From assembly GCA_964620445.1 (NCBI GenBank), contig CAZUHB010000004.1:62001-126000 (forward strand): a stretch of 64,000 bases of DNA. The letters run 5' to 3'. Made by a program: the position numbers and the translations under genes. The notes beneath the pieces were generated by a model, which saw only the letters and a program-made list of their open reading frames with translations, had not been told where the DNA came from and searched no databases. The stretch's first letter is position 1. Each line of letters opens with the position of its first letter. Positions 9,174 through 18,800 of this stretch are shown piece by piece. Origin of the DNA: CAZUHB01 sp964620445. GTDB taxonomy: Bacteria; Planctomycetota; B15-G4; CAYZWU01.

Positions 9174-12100
9174 TTGAAATCGGCATATCGAGACGCACCG
9201 CTGCCTGGCGCAAGAGCCGGTATTTTCCTGATCGTGGCGAGCCTCTTTCTCGTCTCCGGCGCGACGGGGCTGATCTACCAGGTCGCGTGGACCCGCCTGT
9301 TCACCACTGTTTTCGGCAACACCACCCATGCGGTGAGCGCGGTGCTCACCTCTTTCATGGCCGGGCTCGGCCTGGGCAGCTACTACTTCGGCAAGATCGC
9401 CGACAGGCAGAGACGCGTTCTGCTGACCTACGCGCTGCTCGAGGTGGGGATAGGCGTCGCGGCGCTGCTTCTGCCGGCGGGGGTGGAGTCGGTCGAGAGC
9501 ATCTATGCCGGCCTGTACAGGACCTTTCCCTCGTCGCTCTGGATTCTCACCCTGGCGAAGGCCGGCATCTCGTTCCTCTTTCTCCTCGTTCCCACCTTCC
9601 TCATGGGCGCGACCCTGCCCGTGCTCGGCCGGTTCGTGGTCAGCCGTGTCGGCCAGGTGGGTTCGCGCGTCGGACTGCTCTACGCGGTCAACACGCTCGG
9701 CGCCACCCTCGGCTGCCTGATCACCGGTTTCTGGCTGATCGAGCACTTCGGCGTGAAGGGAACGATCCGCGTGGCGGCGGCGGCCAACTTCGGCCTGGCG
9801 CTCTGTTTCTTTCTGCTCCACCGTCTCGGCGGACGGGCCGGCGCGCCGATCGATTCCGGCGGGACCGAAGAGGCGGACAAGAGCACCATCGAAGAGTCTC
9901 TCTCCACCGACCGCCGGCGGATCGTGCTGCTCGCATTCGGTCTGGGCGGTTTCTGTTCTCTCGCCTACGAGGTGCTCTGGTTCCGCGTTCTGGTCTTTCA
10001 GCTCAAGACCACGGTCTACTCCTTCTCGCTCATGCTCGCCGCCATGCTTACGGGCATCGCTCTCGGGAGCGCGCTCTTCTCCGCGATCGAGGCGCTCTTC
10101 GGCCGCTCGGACCGAGCCGCGCCGCGCGATGGCGGGCGGTACTGGCCCCTCTTCGGTTACGTCGAGGCAGCGATCGGTCTGCTCGGCATCGTGTCGATCC
10201 CGCTCTTCGGCCGGCTCGAAACCTGGTCCGACACATTGAGCCAGAGCTCCTTCACGGGACGGATGTTCTGGACCTATGTGATGGCCGGATGCGTCATGTT
10301 CGCGCCCGCCCTTCTCATGGGGGCGGCCTTTCCGGTCGTGTGCCGCATCTGGTCGCGGAGCGCGTCAACGATCGGCGCGTCGGTGGGAACGGTTTATGCC
10401 GCCAACACGGTGGGTTGCATCTTCGGCCCGATCGTGACCGGTTTCTTCCTCGTTCGCGCCCTGGGCACGCAGTGGTCGATCATGGTTATCGCCCTGGTCA
10501 ACATCGCGGTGGCGGCCCTGGTTCTCCTGAAGGAGCGGTCGCTGAAGCACACGATCGCTCTCGGCTGTATCGTCGGCGCGGCTCTGGCCGGGGTCGTTTC
10601 CATTCCCGGAAACCTACTTTTCGAGTATTTCAACGTGGGGGAAAAACTCCTCAACAGCCACGTGAAGATCCTCTATGCCCACGAGGGAGTGGAGTGCATC
10701 ACGACGGTGCACCTCTATCCCGATCAGAACCGGGTGATCTCCACCGGATCGATCAACGTGGCCGGGACACCGCTCACGCTGCGAACGACGCAGAAGCTGC
10801 AAGCCCACATCCCGCTCCTTCTCCACCCCGCGCCGAAGGAGGTGTGTCAGATCGGCTTCGGCAGCGGCGAGACCTCGCACATCGTCACCTCTTACGACGT
10901 GGATCGGCTCGATCTGGTCGACATCAGCGCCGGCGTTCTCGAAACGTCGGCGCGGTTCTTCGACGATATCAACGGCGGCGTGGTCGACCATCCCCGATTC
11001 AACGCGATCATCATGGATGGCGCCAACTACCTGCGCGTCACGGACAAGACCTACGATATCATTCTGAACGACGCCACCTGGCCCTACCTGTCCGGCTGCA
11101 ACGCGCTCTACACGGTCGATCATTTCGCCGCGGGCAGGGCGCGGCTCAAGCCGGGCGGCATCATGACGAGCTGGTTCCCCCTCGACCTGGCGATCGAGGA
11201 TTTCCAGATCCTTCTCAAATCGTTCCATCACGTCTTTCCCCATGTGCAGCTCTGGGTCGGGATGACCCATCGCAACATGCACTCCCTCGTGGCCGGATCG
11301 ATGGAGCCCTTCTCGATCGACGCGAGCCGTTTTCTTCGGAGGTTCGGCCGATATGCGTGCTCTGATCTGCGCAGCGTCGATCTCGACGATCCCGCCCTCT
11401 TTCTGAGCAGCCTCGTGATGGATCAGGACGCGCTCGGTCCGGAACTGGACAACCTCGGCCTGAACACCAACGACACACCCATCCTGGAGTTCGCCGAATC
11501 GAGAATGAGCCGCAGGGGGACCTCTGCCAACGTGCTCCCGTCGTTTCAGTACATGAACCGGAAGCGGGCGTCGATCCTGCCCTGTCTGCGCCACGTGGAG
11601 AAGCTCGGCGGGGCCGCGCGGGACTTCGTGAACGATATCGACGCGGCCCAGCGCGCGGCGGGCCACATGCTCTCGGGGCTCATCATGCGCGAGGTCGAGG
11701 ACAGGCGTTTCGTCGCCGAGATCGAGCAGGCGCTTGCCGTCTACCCGAACCATCCGGGCGCGCTCCGAATCCTGAAAAAGATGCACCGCCTCGCCACCCT
11801 CGACACGAGCAAGTACCGGCGGATGAGCCCCCTCGATCTGCTCAAGACGGCAGAGGACCTCTTCCGGTCGGGCGCCTTTGCCAAGGCCGAGGAAGTTCTC
11901 GCCATCGGGATCGAAAAGGACCCGAACGATCACCATCTCCTCTACCTGCTCGGCGTGGTCCTCGTCAGGCAGGAGCGCCATGCCGAGGGCGTGGCCGTTC
12001 TTCGCAAGGCGGTGCGCATCGAACCCGACCTCGCGCCGCCCTGGAACAATCTGGGTGCGGCGCTCGTTTCGATGGGCGAGATCGACGCCGGAATCGGCGC

Positions 12101-12401
12101 CTATCGAAAGGCGCTCGCCATCGATCCCGAGTTTTTCGGCGCCCTCAACAATCTGGGCACGGCGCTCGTGGACAAGGGCCGCATCGAGGAGGGGATCGTG
12201 TGCTACAGGAAAGTTCTCGGCCGCAAACCGAACATGGCCGAGACCCATTATCTCCTCGGCCTTGCCAACGAGAAGAAGGGCCGGATCGACGACGCGATCC
12301 GCTGCTGCCGGAAAGCCCTTGCCATAGAACCGGCGCCGCGCCTCGATCGGGCCGCCGTGCGCGCCGCGCTCGATCGCATGCGTGAGGCAAAGAATCGTTA
12401 G
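9174..12401 (+). CDS. Membrane-embedded spermidine-synthase-like protein with C-terminal TPR repeats
   Basis: The 1075-residue protein has three parts. Residues 15 to about 480 are a polytopic membrane region with around 12 hydrophobic segments and MFS-like loops. About 490-740 is a spermidine-synthase-like methyltransferase fold with the SAM/dcSAM-site motif I-G-F-G-S-G-E-T-S-H and acidic strand end L-V-D-I-S. About 880-1060 is a set of TPRs (W-N-N-L-G-A-A-L-V-S-M-G). Fused MFS/spermidine-synthase proteins are common in environmental bacteria but their substrate is unproven. The usual catalytic D-x-x-D-P is replaced by N-D-A-T-W-P, so aminopropyl transfer is doubtful. The TTG at 9174 is chosen because AGGAG stands nine bases upstream. 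Confidence 0.85.
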   Translation: MKSAYRDAPLPGARAGIFLIVASLFLVSGATGLIYQVAWTRLFTTVFGNTTHAVSAVLTSFMAGLGLGSYYFGKIADRQRRVLLTYALLEVGIGVAALLLPAGVESVESIYAGLYRTFPSSLWILTLAKAGISFLFLLVPTFLMGATLPVLGRFVVSRVGQVGSRVGLLYAVNTLGATLGCLITGFWLIEHFGVKGTIRVAAAANFGLALCFFLLHRLGGRAGAPIDSGGTEEADKSTIEESLSTDRRRIVLLAFGLGGFCSLAYEVLWFRVLVFQLKTTVYSFSLMLAAMLTGIALGSALFSAIEALFGRSDRAAPRDGGRYWPLFGYVEAAIGLLGIVSIPLFGRLETWSDTLSQSSFTGRMFWTYVMAGCVMFAPALLMGAAFPVVCRIWSRSASTIGASVGTVYAANTVGCIFGPIVTGFFLVRALGTQWSIMVIALVNIAVAALVLLKERSLKHTIALGCIVGAALAGVVSIPGNLLFEYFNVGEKLLNSHVKILYAHEGVECITTVHLYPDQNRVISTGSINVAGTPLTLRTTQKLQAHIPLLLHPAPKEVCQIGFGSGETSHIVTSYDVDRLDLVDISAGVLETSARFFDDINGGVVDHPRFNAIIMDGANYLRVTDKTYDIILNDATWPYLSGCNALYTVDHFAAGRARLKPGGIMTSWFPLDLAIEDFQILLKSFHHVFPHVQLWVGMTHRNMHSLVAGSMEPFSIDASRFLRRFGRYACSDLRSVDLDDPALFLSSLVMDQDALGPELDNLGLNTNDTPILEFAESRMSRRGTSANVLPSFQYMNRKRASILPCLRHVEKLGGAARDFVNDIDAAQRAAGHMLSGLIMREVEDRRFVAEIEQALAVYPNHPGALRILKKMHRLATLDTSKYRRMSPLDLLKTAEDLFRSGAFAKAEEVLAIGIEKDPNDHHLLYLLGVVLVRQERHAEGVAVLRKAVRIEPDLAPPWNNLGAALVSMGEIDAGIGAYRKALAIDPEFFGALNNLGTALVDKGRIEEGIVCYRKVLGRKPNMAETHYLLGLANEKKGRIDDAIRCCRKALAIEPAPRLDRAAVRAALDRMREAKNR

Positions 12402-12522
12402 CGCGACAGGGAAGCGGAAAAAAAGTACCCATCAGATTCGATATTTTTGATAAAATAAAAACGGAAGCCTTCAGATTATTTTCGGTTCTGCTTCGCGGCA
12501 ACGATTCGGAAAGAGGTGTGTC

Positions 12523-13842
12523 ATGAAAGCGATCGCGACAGCTGTTGTGGGCGTACTGATCTTCATCTGCACCGGGCCGGTCTCGGCCGACACGCCCGAT
12601 ATCGAGGAAGCGGTCTACATATACGACGGCTCCGATCCGATGGAAGCGTACAAGACCCTCGTGCCTGTTGCCGTCGACTGGAACAACGACGGATTGAAGG
12701 ACCTCGTGGTCGGCCAGTACACGGACGGTTACATCTGGCTCTATCTGAATCAGGGGACCGATATCAATCCCGTTTTCGACGGGGGCACGCTCATCGAATC
12801 GAACGGCGCACCCATCACGACGTCCTACTACTGATGTCTCGGATCGAGTCCGCGAGTAGTGGACTGGAACGGCGACGACAAGAAGGATCTCATCACGGGC
12901 GAGCGCGACGGTTATATCCGGATCTACCTGAACACCGGAAGCGACGAGGCCCCTGTCTTCAGCGGCTACACATTTCTACTGGTTGACGGCCTCATCTTCG
13001 ACTGCGGCCTCTCGTCGATACCTGACGTGGTCGACTGGAACAACGACGGCCTCTTCGACCTGCTGTGCGGCGAAGACGACGGAAAGGTCTATCTTCTTCT
13101 CAACAGCGGCAAGTCGAAGGATCCTCTCTTCGAATCCGCCGCGTTCATCCGGAAGGGAGGAGGAGACCTGGATGTGGGTTCCCTCGCCAGTCCCACGGCG
13201 GTCGACTGGAACAGGGACGGCAAAAAGGACCTGATCGTCGGAGAGCTGAGCGGCTACCTGAATTATCTCGAAAACGTGGGAACCGACGAGGAACCCCTGT
13301 TCGTCAGCTCATCGCTCCTTCGCATCGACGGGGTCACCATAGACGTGAGCTACGACGCGCACCCCGATGCCGTCGACTGGGACAACGACGGCGTGATCGA
13401 TCTCGTCTGCGGATGCCGCGAGATCATTGACGGCAAGGTGCTCTATTTTCACTCCCGCGGCCCCTTGTGGGTGAACGGGAACACTCTCTCCAAGAGCAGC
13501 GGCGGCGATATCGACTTCGCGTTGAACGGCGGGGGGGGCAATGCCGGCCGCTACTACTTTCTCATGGGTACGAACGAGGGAACCGAGCCGGGCTACACCC
13601 TGCCCGGGGGCGCCATCCTGCCGCTGAACTGGAGCTGGGTGTCCACCTATATTTTCAACAACTACAACACCTACCCGCTGACCCGTTTCCGCGGTTCGTT
13701 CGACATTCTAGGCAAGGCCACGGCGTCGCTGCACGTTTCGTCGCCGCCGCTCGCGGTGGGCACGATCCTTCACTTCGCCTTCACCACCGAGATGCCCTAC
13801 GACTACCAGTCCAATCCCGTTTCGATCGAGATGTTGCCCTGA
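12523..13842 (+). CDS. Secreted FG-GAP/VCBS repeat protein interrupted by an in-frame TGA (codon 104)
   Basis: Two open stretches, 12523-12831 and 12835-13842, are in the same frame and are split only by TGA at 12832-12834. Together they make one 439-codon protein: signal peptide (ending V-S-A-D), then at least five VCBS/FG-GAP-type repeats centred on V-D-W-N-x-D-G-x-x-D-L, then the all-beta C-terminal domain also seen in the PQQ-type gene at 1594-3192. The second repeat starts directly after the TGA, and its V-V-D-W-N-G-D matches the other repeats, so the protein clearly continues. GAGGTG precedes the ATG at good spacing. The TGA may be a nonsense mutation, an assembly error, or selenocysteine, since this genome has another selenoprotein; the next codon is Cys and a hairpin follows at 12847-12865. 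Left as an open question. Confidence 0.7.
12847..12865 (+). promoter_or_regulatory. Hairpin just downstream of the in-frame TGA (possible SECIS, weak)
   Basis: AGTCC (12847-12851) pairs with GGACT (12861-12865) around a nine-base loop beginning with G, 17 bases after the TGA at 12832-12834. Stem, distance and the early loop G fall within the broad bacterial SECIS pattern, but five base pairs occur by chance often and an alternative nearby pairing exists. Confidence 0.2.
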
Positions 13843-13999
13843 CCCGCCCCCTTTGTGCTTGCAGCGCGAACGCCTCGAGAGTAAAAAGAGAACAGGGGAT
13901 CGGAAGATCTCTGGGGATTTAAAACAGGCGAATTCAGAGTCGCGAATGCCAGGTCGGCGTTCGGTCACAGGGAAATCTGTTCTCGAGCGGGAGGAAACC

Positions 14000-15691
14000 A
14001 TGGCGATTCAACGTGTGATCTTTTCGAGGTCTCGGTGTGTTTTGGCAGCGGCCGTTCTGATGCTGTGTGCGCAAGGCTTTGGCGCGCCGGCAGATCTTCC
14101 CGTTCCGAAGGTATCGGAGTTTTCATCGGAGAAGATCCTGACCGCTCTCAACGGGACGAGCAGCGACTACTTCGGATATTCCGTCGCCATGACGGAGGAA
14201 CTCCTGGCCGTCGGGGCCCCGGTATGCGATAGCATCAACACCCAGAGCGGCGGGGTCTACATATTTCGTCTCGACCCCGCGTCCAAGGACTGGATCGAGG
14301 AGGTCAAGGTCAATGCGTCGGACGGCATGAGCTTCGATTTCTTTGGCGGTGCTGTCGCGCTCTCGGGCGAACTGCTGCTCGTGGGCGCTCCCGGAGACGA
14401 TGAGCTGTCGAGGGGCAGTAGCTACCAGGACCTCACGGGAGCGGTCTACGTCTATCGGTACGATTCCGGATTGAAAAGCTGGGTGGAGGAGGCGAGGCTC
14501 GTGCCCAAGGCGAGGGTGGCTCAGGGCAGATTCGGTTTCTCGGTCGCCCTCGAAAACGACCTGGCATTGATCGGCGCTCCGGGCGAAAGCTCCGATGGAC
14601 TGGCAAGCGCCGGCGCGGCTTATATCTTCCGCCACGACCCTGCCACCAAGACATGGAGTGAAGAAGGACGGCTGCAAGCCGCTGCGCCGGGGGAGGAGGC
14701 CGAGTTGGGTCACTCCGTTGCGGTCTCCCAGGGGGACGTCATCGCCGGCGCGCCGGGCGACAGTGAAAAGGCTCTCTCCGCGGGATCGGCCCACCTGTTC
14801 GGCAGATCTCTTTCCGGAACCTGGTCGGAACAGCTCAAGCTGACCGCTTCCGATGCGGCTGAGGGGGATGAGTTCGGTTCCTCCATCGCCATCTTCAACA
14901 AGGTTGCGGTCGTGGGCGCCTGGAATGACGACGACCGCGGTTTCGATTCGGGGTCGGCCTACGTTTTCCGCCAGGCCGGTTTCAGCGGCTGGGCAGAGGA
15001 AGCCAAGTTGACCGCCGACGACGGGGGAGCCGAGGACGAGTTCGGTTGTTCCGTGGCGGTCGCGAAGAACGTCGTCCTCGTCGGCGCGCGGAACGACGAT
15101 GACCGCGGCGATTATTCAGGTTCCGTCTACCAGTTCGCCTACGACCCAAAGGCGTCCAAGTGGACGAGGGGAATGAGAATACTCGCCCGGGACGGAAGCC
15201 AGGACGCACGTTTCGGCCACGCCGTCTCGACGACGGAGAAGATAGGCCTGGCGGGAGCCTGGGGTGACAGCAACGGTCGAGGCGCCGCATTCATGTACGA
15301 CTACGAGCTGGCCACGGCTCCCCATATCGACCTGAAGATCAACGGCCTTCGCCAGAAGGTGGTCGTCAAGCGGGGAGAACCGGTGATCGTCGATTTCGAG
15401 ATCGACCCGCGGCGATCCCTCGTGTCTCCGACCGAGGTCTGGGTCTGGTTCGACAATCCCACACCGGAACGGTTCGCGTACGCCGGAGGTGAATGGCACT
15501 GGGACGACTGGAAAGAGAGCCCATACAATTCGGGACGAGGGCTCTATTTCTGCGCGGAGAGGTTGAATCTCTCCTCACGGCTGCTCGGCGACTACCAGGT
15601 GTGGGTCGGTATCGAACCGCTCGCGGACAAGTCTTTCACCGCGCCGTTCTTTTTCGCCGCCACCAGAGTCGACTACCAGGTCATACCCTAG
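14000..15691 (+). CDS. Secreted FG-GAP repeat protein with 'IKING'-type C-terminal domain
   Basis: The 563-residue protein has a signal peptide (A-A-A-V-L-M-L-C-A-Q-G-F-G-A) and six or seven FG-GAP repeats of the form F-G-x-S-V-A-x-x-x-x-x-x-x-V-G-A-P/W/R-N-D-D, the integrin-alpha-like propeller. The final 120 residues (from H-I-D-L-K-I-N-G near 440) are a separate beta domain, similar in layout to the C-terminus of the EEP phosphatase at 23748-25301. Likely calcium-binding, surface or periplasmic; ligand unknown. The ATG at 14000 is preceded by GGGAGGAAACC, which fixes the start although the frame stays open for 49 codons upstream. The gap to the previous gene (13843-13999) shows nothing recognisable. 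Confidence 0.82.
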   Translation: MAIQRVIFSRSRCVLAAAVLMLCAQGFGAPADLPVPKVSEFSSEKILTALNGTSSDYFGYSVAMTEELLAVGAPVCDSINTQSGGVYIFRLDPASKDWIEEVKVNASDGMSFDFFGGAVALSGELLLVGAPGDDELSRGSSYQDLTGAVYVYRYDSGLKSWVEEARLVPKARVAQGRFGFSVALENDLALIGAPGESSDGLASAGAAYIFRHDPATKTWSEEGRLQAAAPGEEAELGHSVAVSQGDVIAGAPGDSEKALSAGSAHLFGRSLSGTWSEQLKLTASDAAEGDEFGSSIAIFNKVAVVGAWNDDDRGFDSGSAYVFRQAGFSGWAEEAKLTADDGGAEDEFGCSVAVAKNVVLVGARNDDDRGDYSGSVYQFAYDPKASKWTRGMRILARDGSQDARFGHAVSTTEKIGLAGAWGDSNGRGAAFMYDYELATAPHIDLKINGLRQKVVVKRGEPVIVDFEIDPRRSLVSPTEVWVWFDNPTPERFAYAGGEWHWDDWKESPYNSGRGLYFCAERLNLSSRLLGDYQVWVGIEPLADKSFTAPFFFAATRVDYQVIP

Positions 15692-15821
15692 GAGCCGGCG
15701 GTTGCCGACGTGGCTTCAGTGCGGCCCGGGACCGCCCGTTCGTCCGTGCTTCTTGTGATATCATGTGAGTCTCGCGGAACGATTCAGAAGACCGCCCATC
15801 AGCAGGTAGCAGAGGGACGCC

Positions 15822-18800
15822 ATGGAAGTCGAGAGGTGGAAGCGGATCGAAGAGCTGTTCAATCTGGCTGACGGTCGCTCTCCCGAAGAACAGCTGGACA
15901 TCCTGACACGGGCCTGCGGAGACGATACCGCGATGCTCGACGAGGTCGTCGAGCTGCTCCGCTCCAGCGAAGCGGCCGGGAGCCGGTTCGAAGACGTTGT
16001 CCGCAAGGCCGGCGTGGAGGCCCTCGCCGAAACGCCCGTCCAGGAGGAAGCCCGACCGGACGGCGCGGGACGGAGGGTCGGTGCATACCGTCTGGGCAAA
16101 CAGATCGGTTCGGGCGGAATGGGAGCGGTTTTCGAGGCCGAACGAGCCGATGACGAGTTCAGGAAGCGTGTCGCCGTCAAGCTGATCAAGGGTGGAATGG
16201 TTTCCGGGGCGAACCTGGAGCGGTTCCTGCGCGAGCGGCAGGTTCTGGCTGATATCGATCATCCCAATGTCGCCCGCCTGATCGACGGAGGGACCGACGA
16301 AGAGGGCCAGCCCTATCTCGTCATGGAGCAGATCGAGGGCCGGCCCTTCGATCGCTTCTGCGACGAGGAGCGGCTTCCCGTTTCCGAGCGGCTCCTTCTT
16401 TTCCGGCAGGTTTGCGCCGCCGTCTGCGAGGCCCATAAATCCCTGATCGTTCATCGCGACATCAAGCCGGCCAACATCCTCGTGACTCCCGACGGCACGC
16501 CGAAACTCCTCGACTTCGGGATCGCCAAGATCCTCGAGCCCGGCGGGGACCAGACGGCCACGCAGGAGCAGCTTCTCACTCCCGAGTTCGCCAGTCCCGA
16601 GCAGCTTCAGCGAAAGCCGATCACCACGTCTACCGATATCTACTCGCTCGGGGTTCTGCTCTACCATGCGCTCACAGGGCGCAAGCCTTTCGAGAGCGGT
16701 ACGAAACCGATACACGAGGTGGTGCGCTCGATCTGCGAGGAAGATCCGCCGCCGCCCAGCTCGGCGATCCTCCAGCCGGCCGACCGCGAAGGAGCGCCGG
16801 GGCCCGTCGAAATCGCCCGGAACCGCGGCTGCAGCGTCGACAAGCTGCGGCGCCGGCTCGCGGGCGACCTGGACAACATCGCGCTCACTGCCTTGCACAA
16901 GACGCCGGAACGGCGGTACGCGTCGGTGGAACAGCTCTCCGCCGACGTCAAGCGCCATCTCGACGGCCTTCCCGTCATGGCGCACCGGGACACCTTTCGG
17001 TACCGGGCGGCCAAGTTCATCAGGCGGCACCGTACGGCGGTCATGGCGGCGGCCCTGATTCTCCTCGCACTCGTCGCGGGATTGGGTTTCGCCGGATATG
17101 GCCTGTTCAAGGCGGAGAGCGCGTTATCGAGAGAGACCCAGGCCCTGTCGCGGGAGAAGAAGGCCAGGATCAACGCCAGCGCCGAAGCCGAGAGAGCGCG
17201 CATCGAGGCCGCCGCCCAGCGGCGTGTGGTCGACTTTCTCATCGAAATCTTCCGGTCCCCCGAGCCGTCGAGGACCCGCGGGAAAACGGTGACGGCCAGG
17301 GACATTCTGAAGAAGGGGGCGCTTTCGATCAAGACGTCCCTGGAAGAGGACGCCGGCGTCCGTGTCCGCCTGATGGATGTGATCGGCGATGCGTTCGTCT
17401 CCCTCGGTCTCTATTCCGACGCGGAACCGCTTTTTGAGCAGGAGCTGGAGCTCTGCCTGGAGCAGTACGGGAGCGATCATCGAAGAACGGCCGAAGCCTA
17501 TCTCAATCTTTCCGACCTTCGCAAGCAACAGTTGCAGCTGGACGAGGCTTTCTCCCTGGGTGAACGCGGTCTCGAGATCGCCCGCCTGGTGAGCAAGGAC
17601 GAGTTCCTCTTCTTCAGCTGCTTGCACAATCTCGCCGACGTGCAGAAGGTAAAAGGGAACTTCGACGAAGCGGAGCGGCTTCTCGAAGAGGCTATTGCGG
17701 GATACACACGGCTCCTGGGTGAAGATCACCGCCACACCCTCGATCTGCTTTGCAGCAAGGCCGATTTTTTCAAGGCCCTCGGTCTCTACTCGAAAGCCGA
17801 GAAAATTGTCGAAAGGGTCCTGAAGACCCACCGCTCTTCGCTCGGCTCGGATCATCCACTCGCCTTGACGGCCATGAACCGCCTGGCCAGTCTCTACATG
17901 TCCCAGGATCGCAATACGGAAGCGGAAGAGCTCCTGCTCGAGGCGGTGGACAGGTGCAGGACCGTGCTGGGAGTCGATCATCCCGATACCCTGTCCACAC
18001 TGTCATCCCTGGCGATTCTCTACGTCCGCCTCGGCCGGTTCTCCGAAGCCGAGACCCTGTTCGAAACGCTGCATGGCAACTACAGCCACCAGTATGATTC
18101 CTTTCTCAACGACATGGGGGGATTCCACCACTACCAGGGGAATCTGTCGGAAGCGGAGCGCTACTACAGGCAGTCCCTCGAAATGCGCCGGGGGGAGCTG
18201 GACGAGGATCATCCCAAGATCATCGTCTCTACCCAGAACCTCGCGAGCGTCCTGAACGATCTCGGCGACCATGAGGAATCGTTCCGGCTTTTCGAGCAGG
18301 CTCTCGAAATGTCCCGCAAGAAGTTCGACAAGAACCATCCCACGACCTTGAAGATCCTCTTCAACATGTCCGACTGGTACAGGTCGAACAAGCGCCTGGA
18401 CGAGGCCGCGGCCGTGCTCGAGGAGACCCTCGACGGGTGCATGGCGTCGCTGGGCGAGAAGCACTACCTGACGAACAACTGCCGGAAGAGGCTGGGAATC
18501 GTTCGGCAGGATCAGGGACTCTTCGAGGAGGCGGAGTCGATTCTGAAGGAAGCTGTCGACGGTGCTTCCAAGGGGGAGGATCACGGCTTGACGCTCACGT
18601 GCTTCTACAGGCTGGGCGCCTGCTACCATGCCCAACGACGGTTTATGGATGGAGCGCGAACCTTCGAGCAGGGGTTCGAACTGGGTCTCCGCCTTGTCGG
18701 GAGCGGCGATCATGATGTCATCAGCCTGCTGTTCAACGCCGTTTTGTTCTACCAGCTGGCCGAAGACCACGAGAATGTGCGCCGGCTGTCCGACCGTTTC

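Noticed and set aside
10614..12248. Minus-strand open frame of 544 codons inside the spermidine-synthase-like gene
   Set aside because: Composition (Asp/Arg/His/Val-rich) is that of an antisense shadow; the plus strand has clear domains.
14000..15691. Integrin-like adhesin function for the FG-GAP protein
   Set aside because: The repeats only show a propeller fold; no ligand-binding or adhesion domain is visible, so a function was not assigned.
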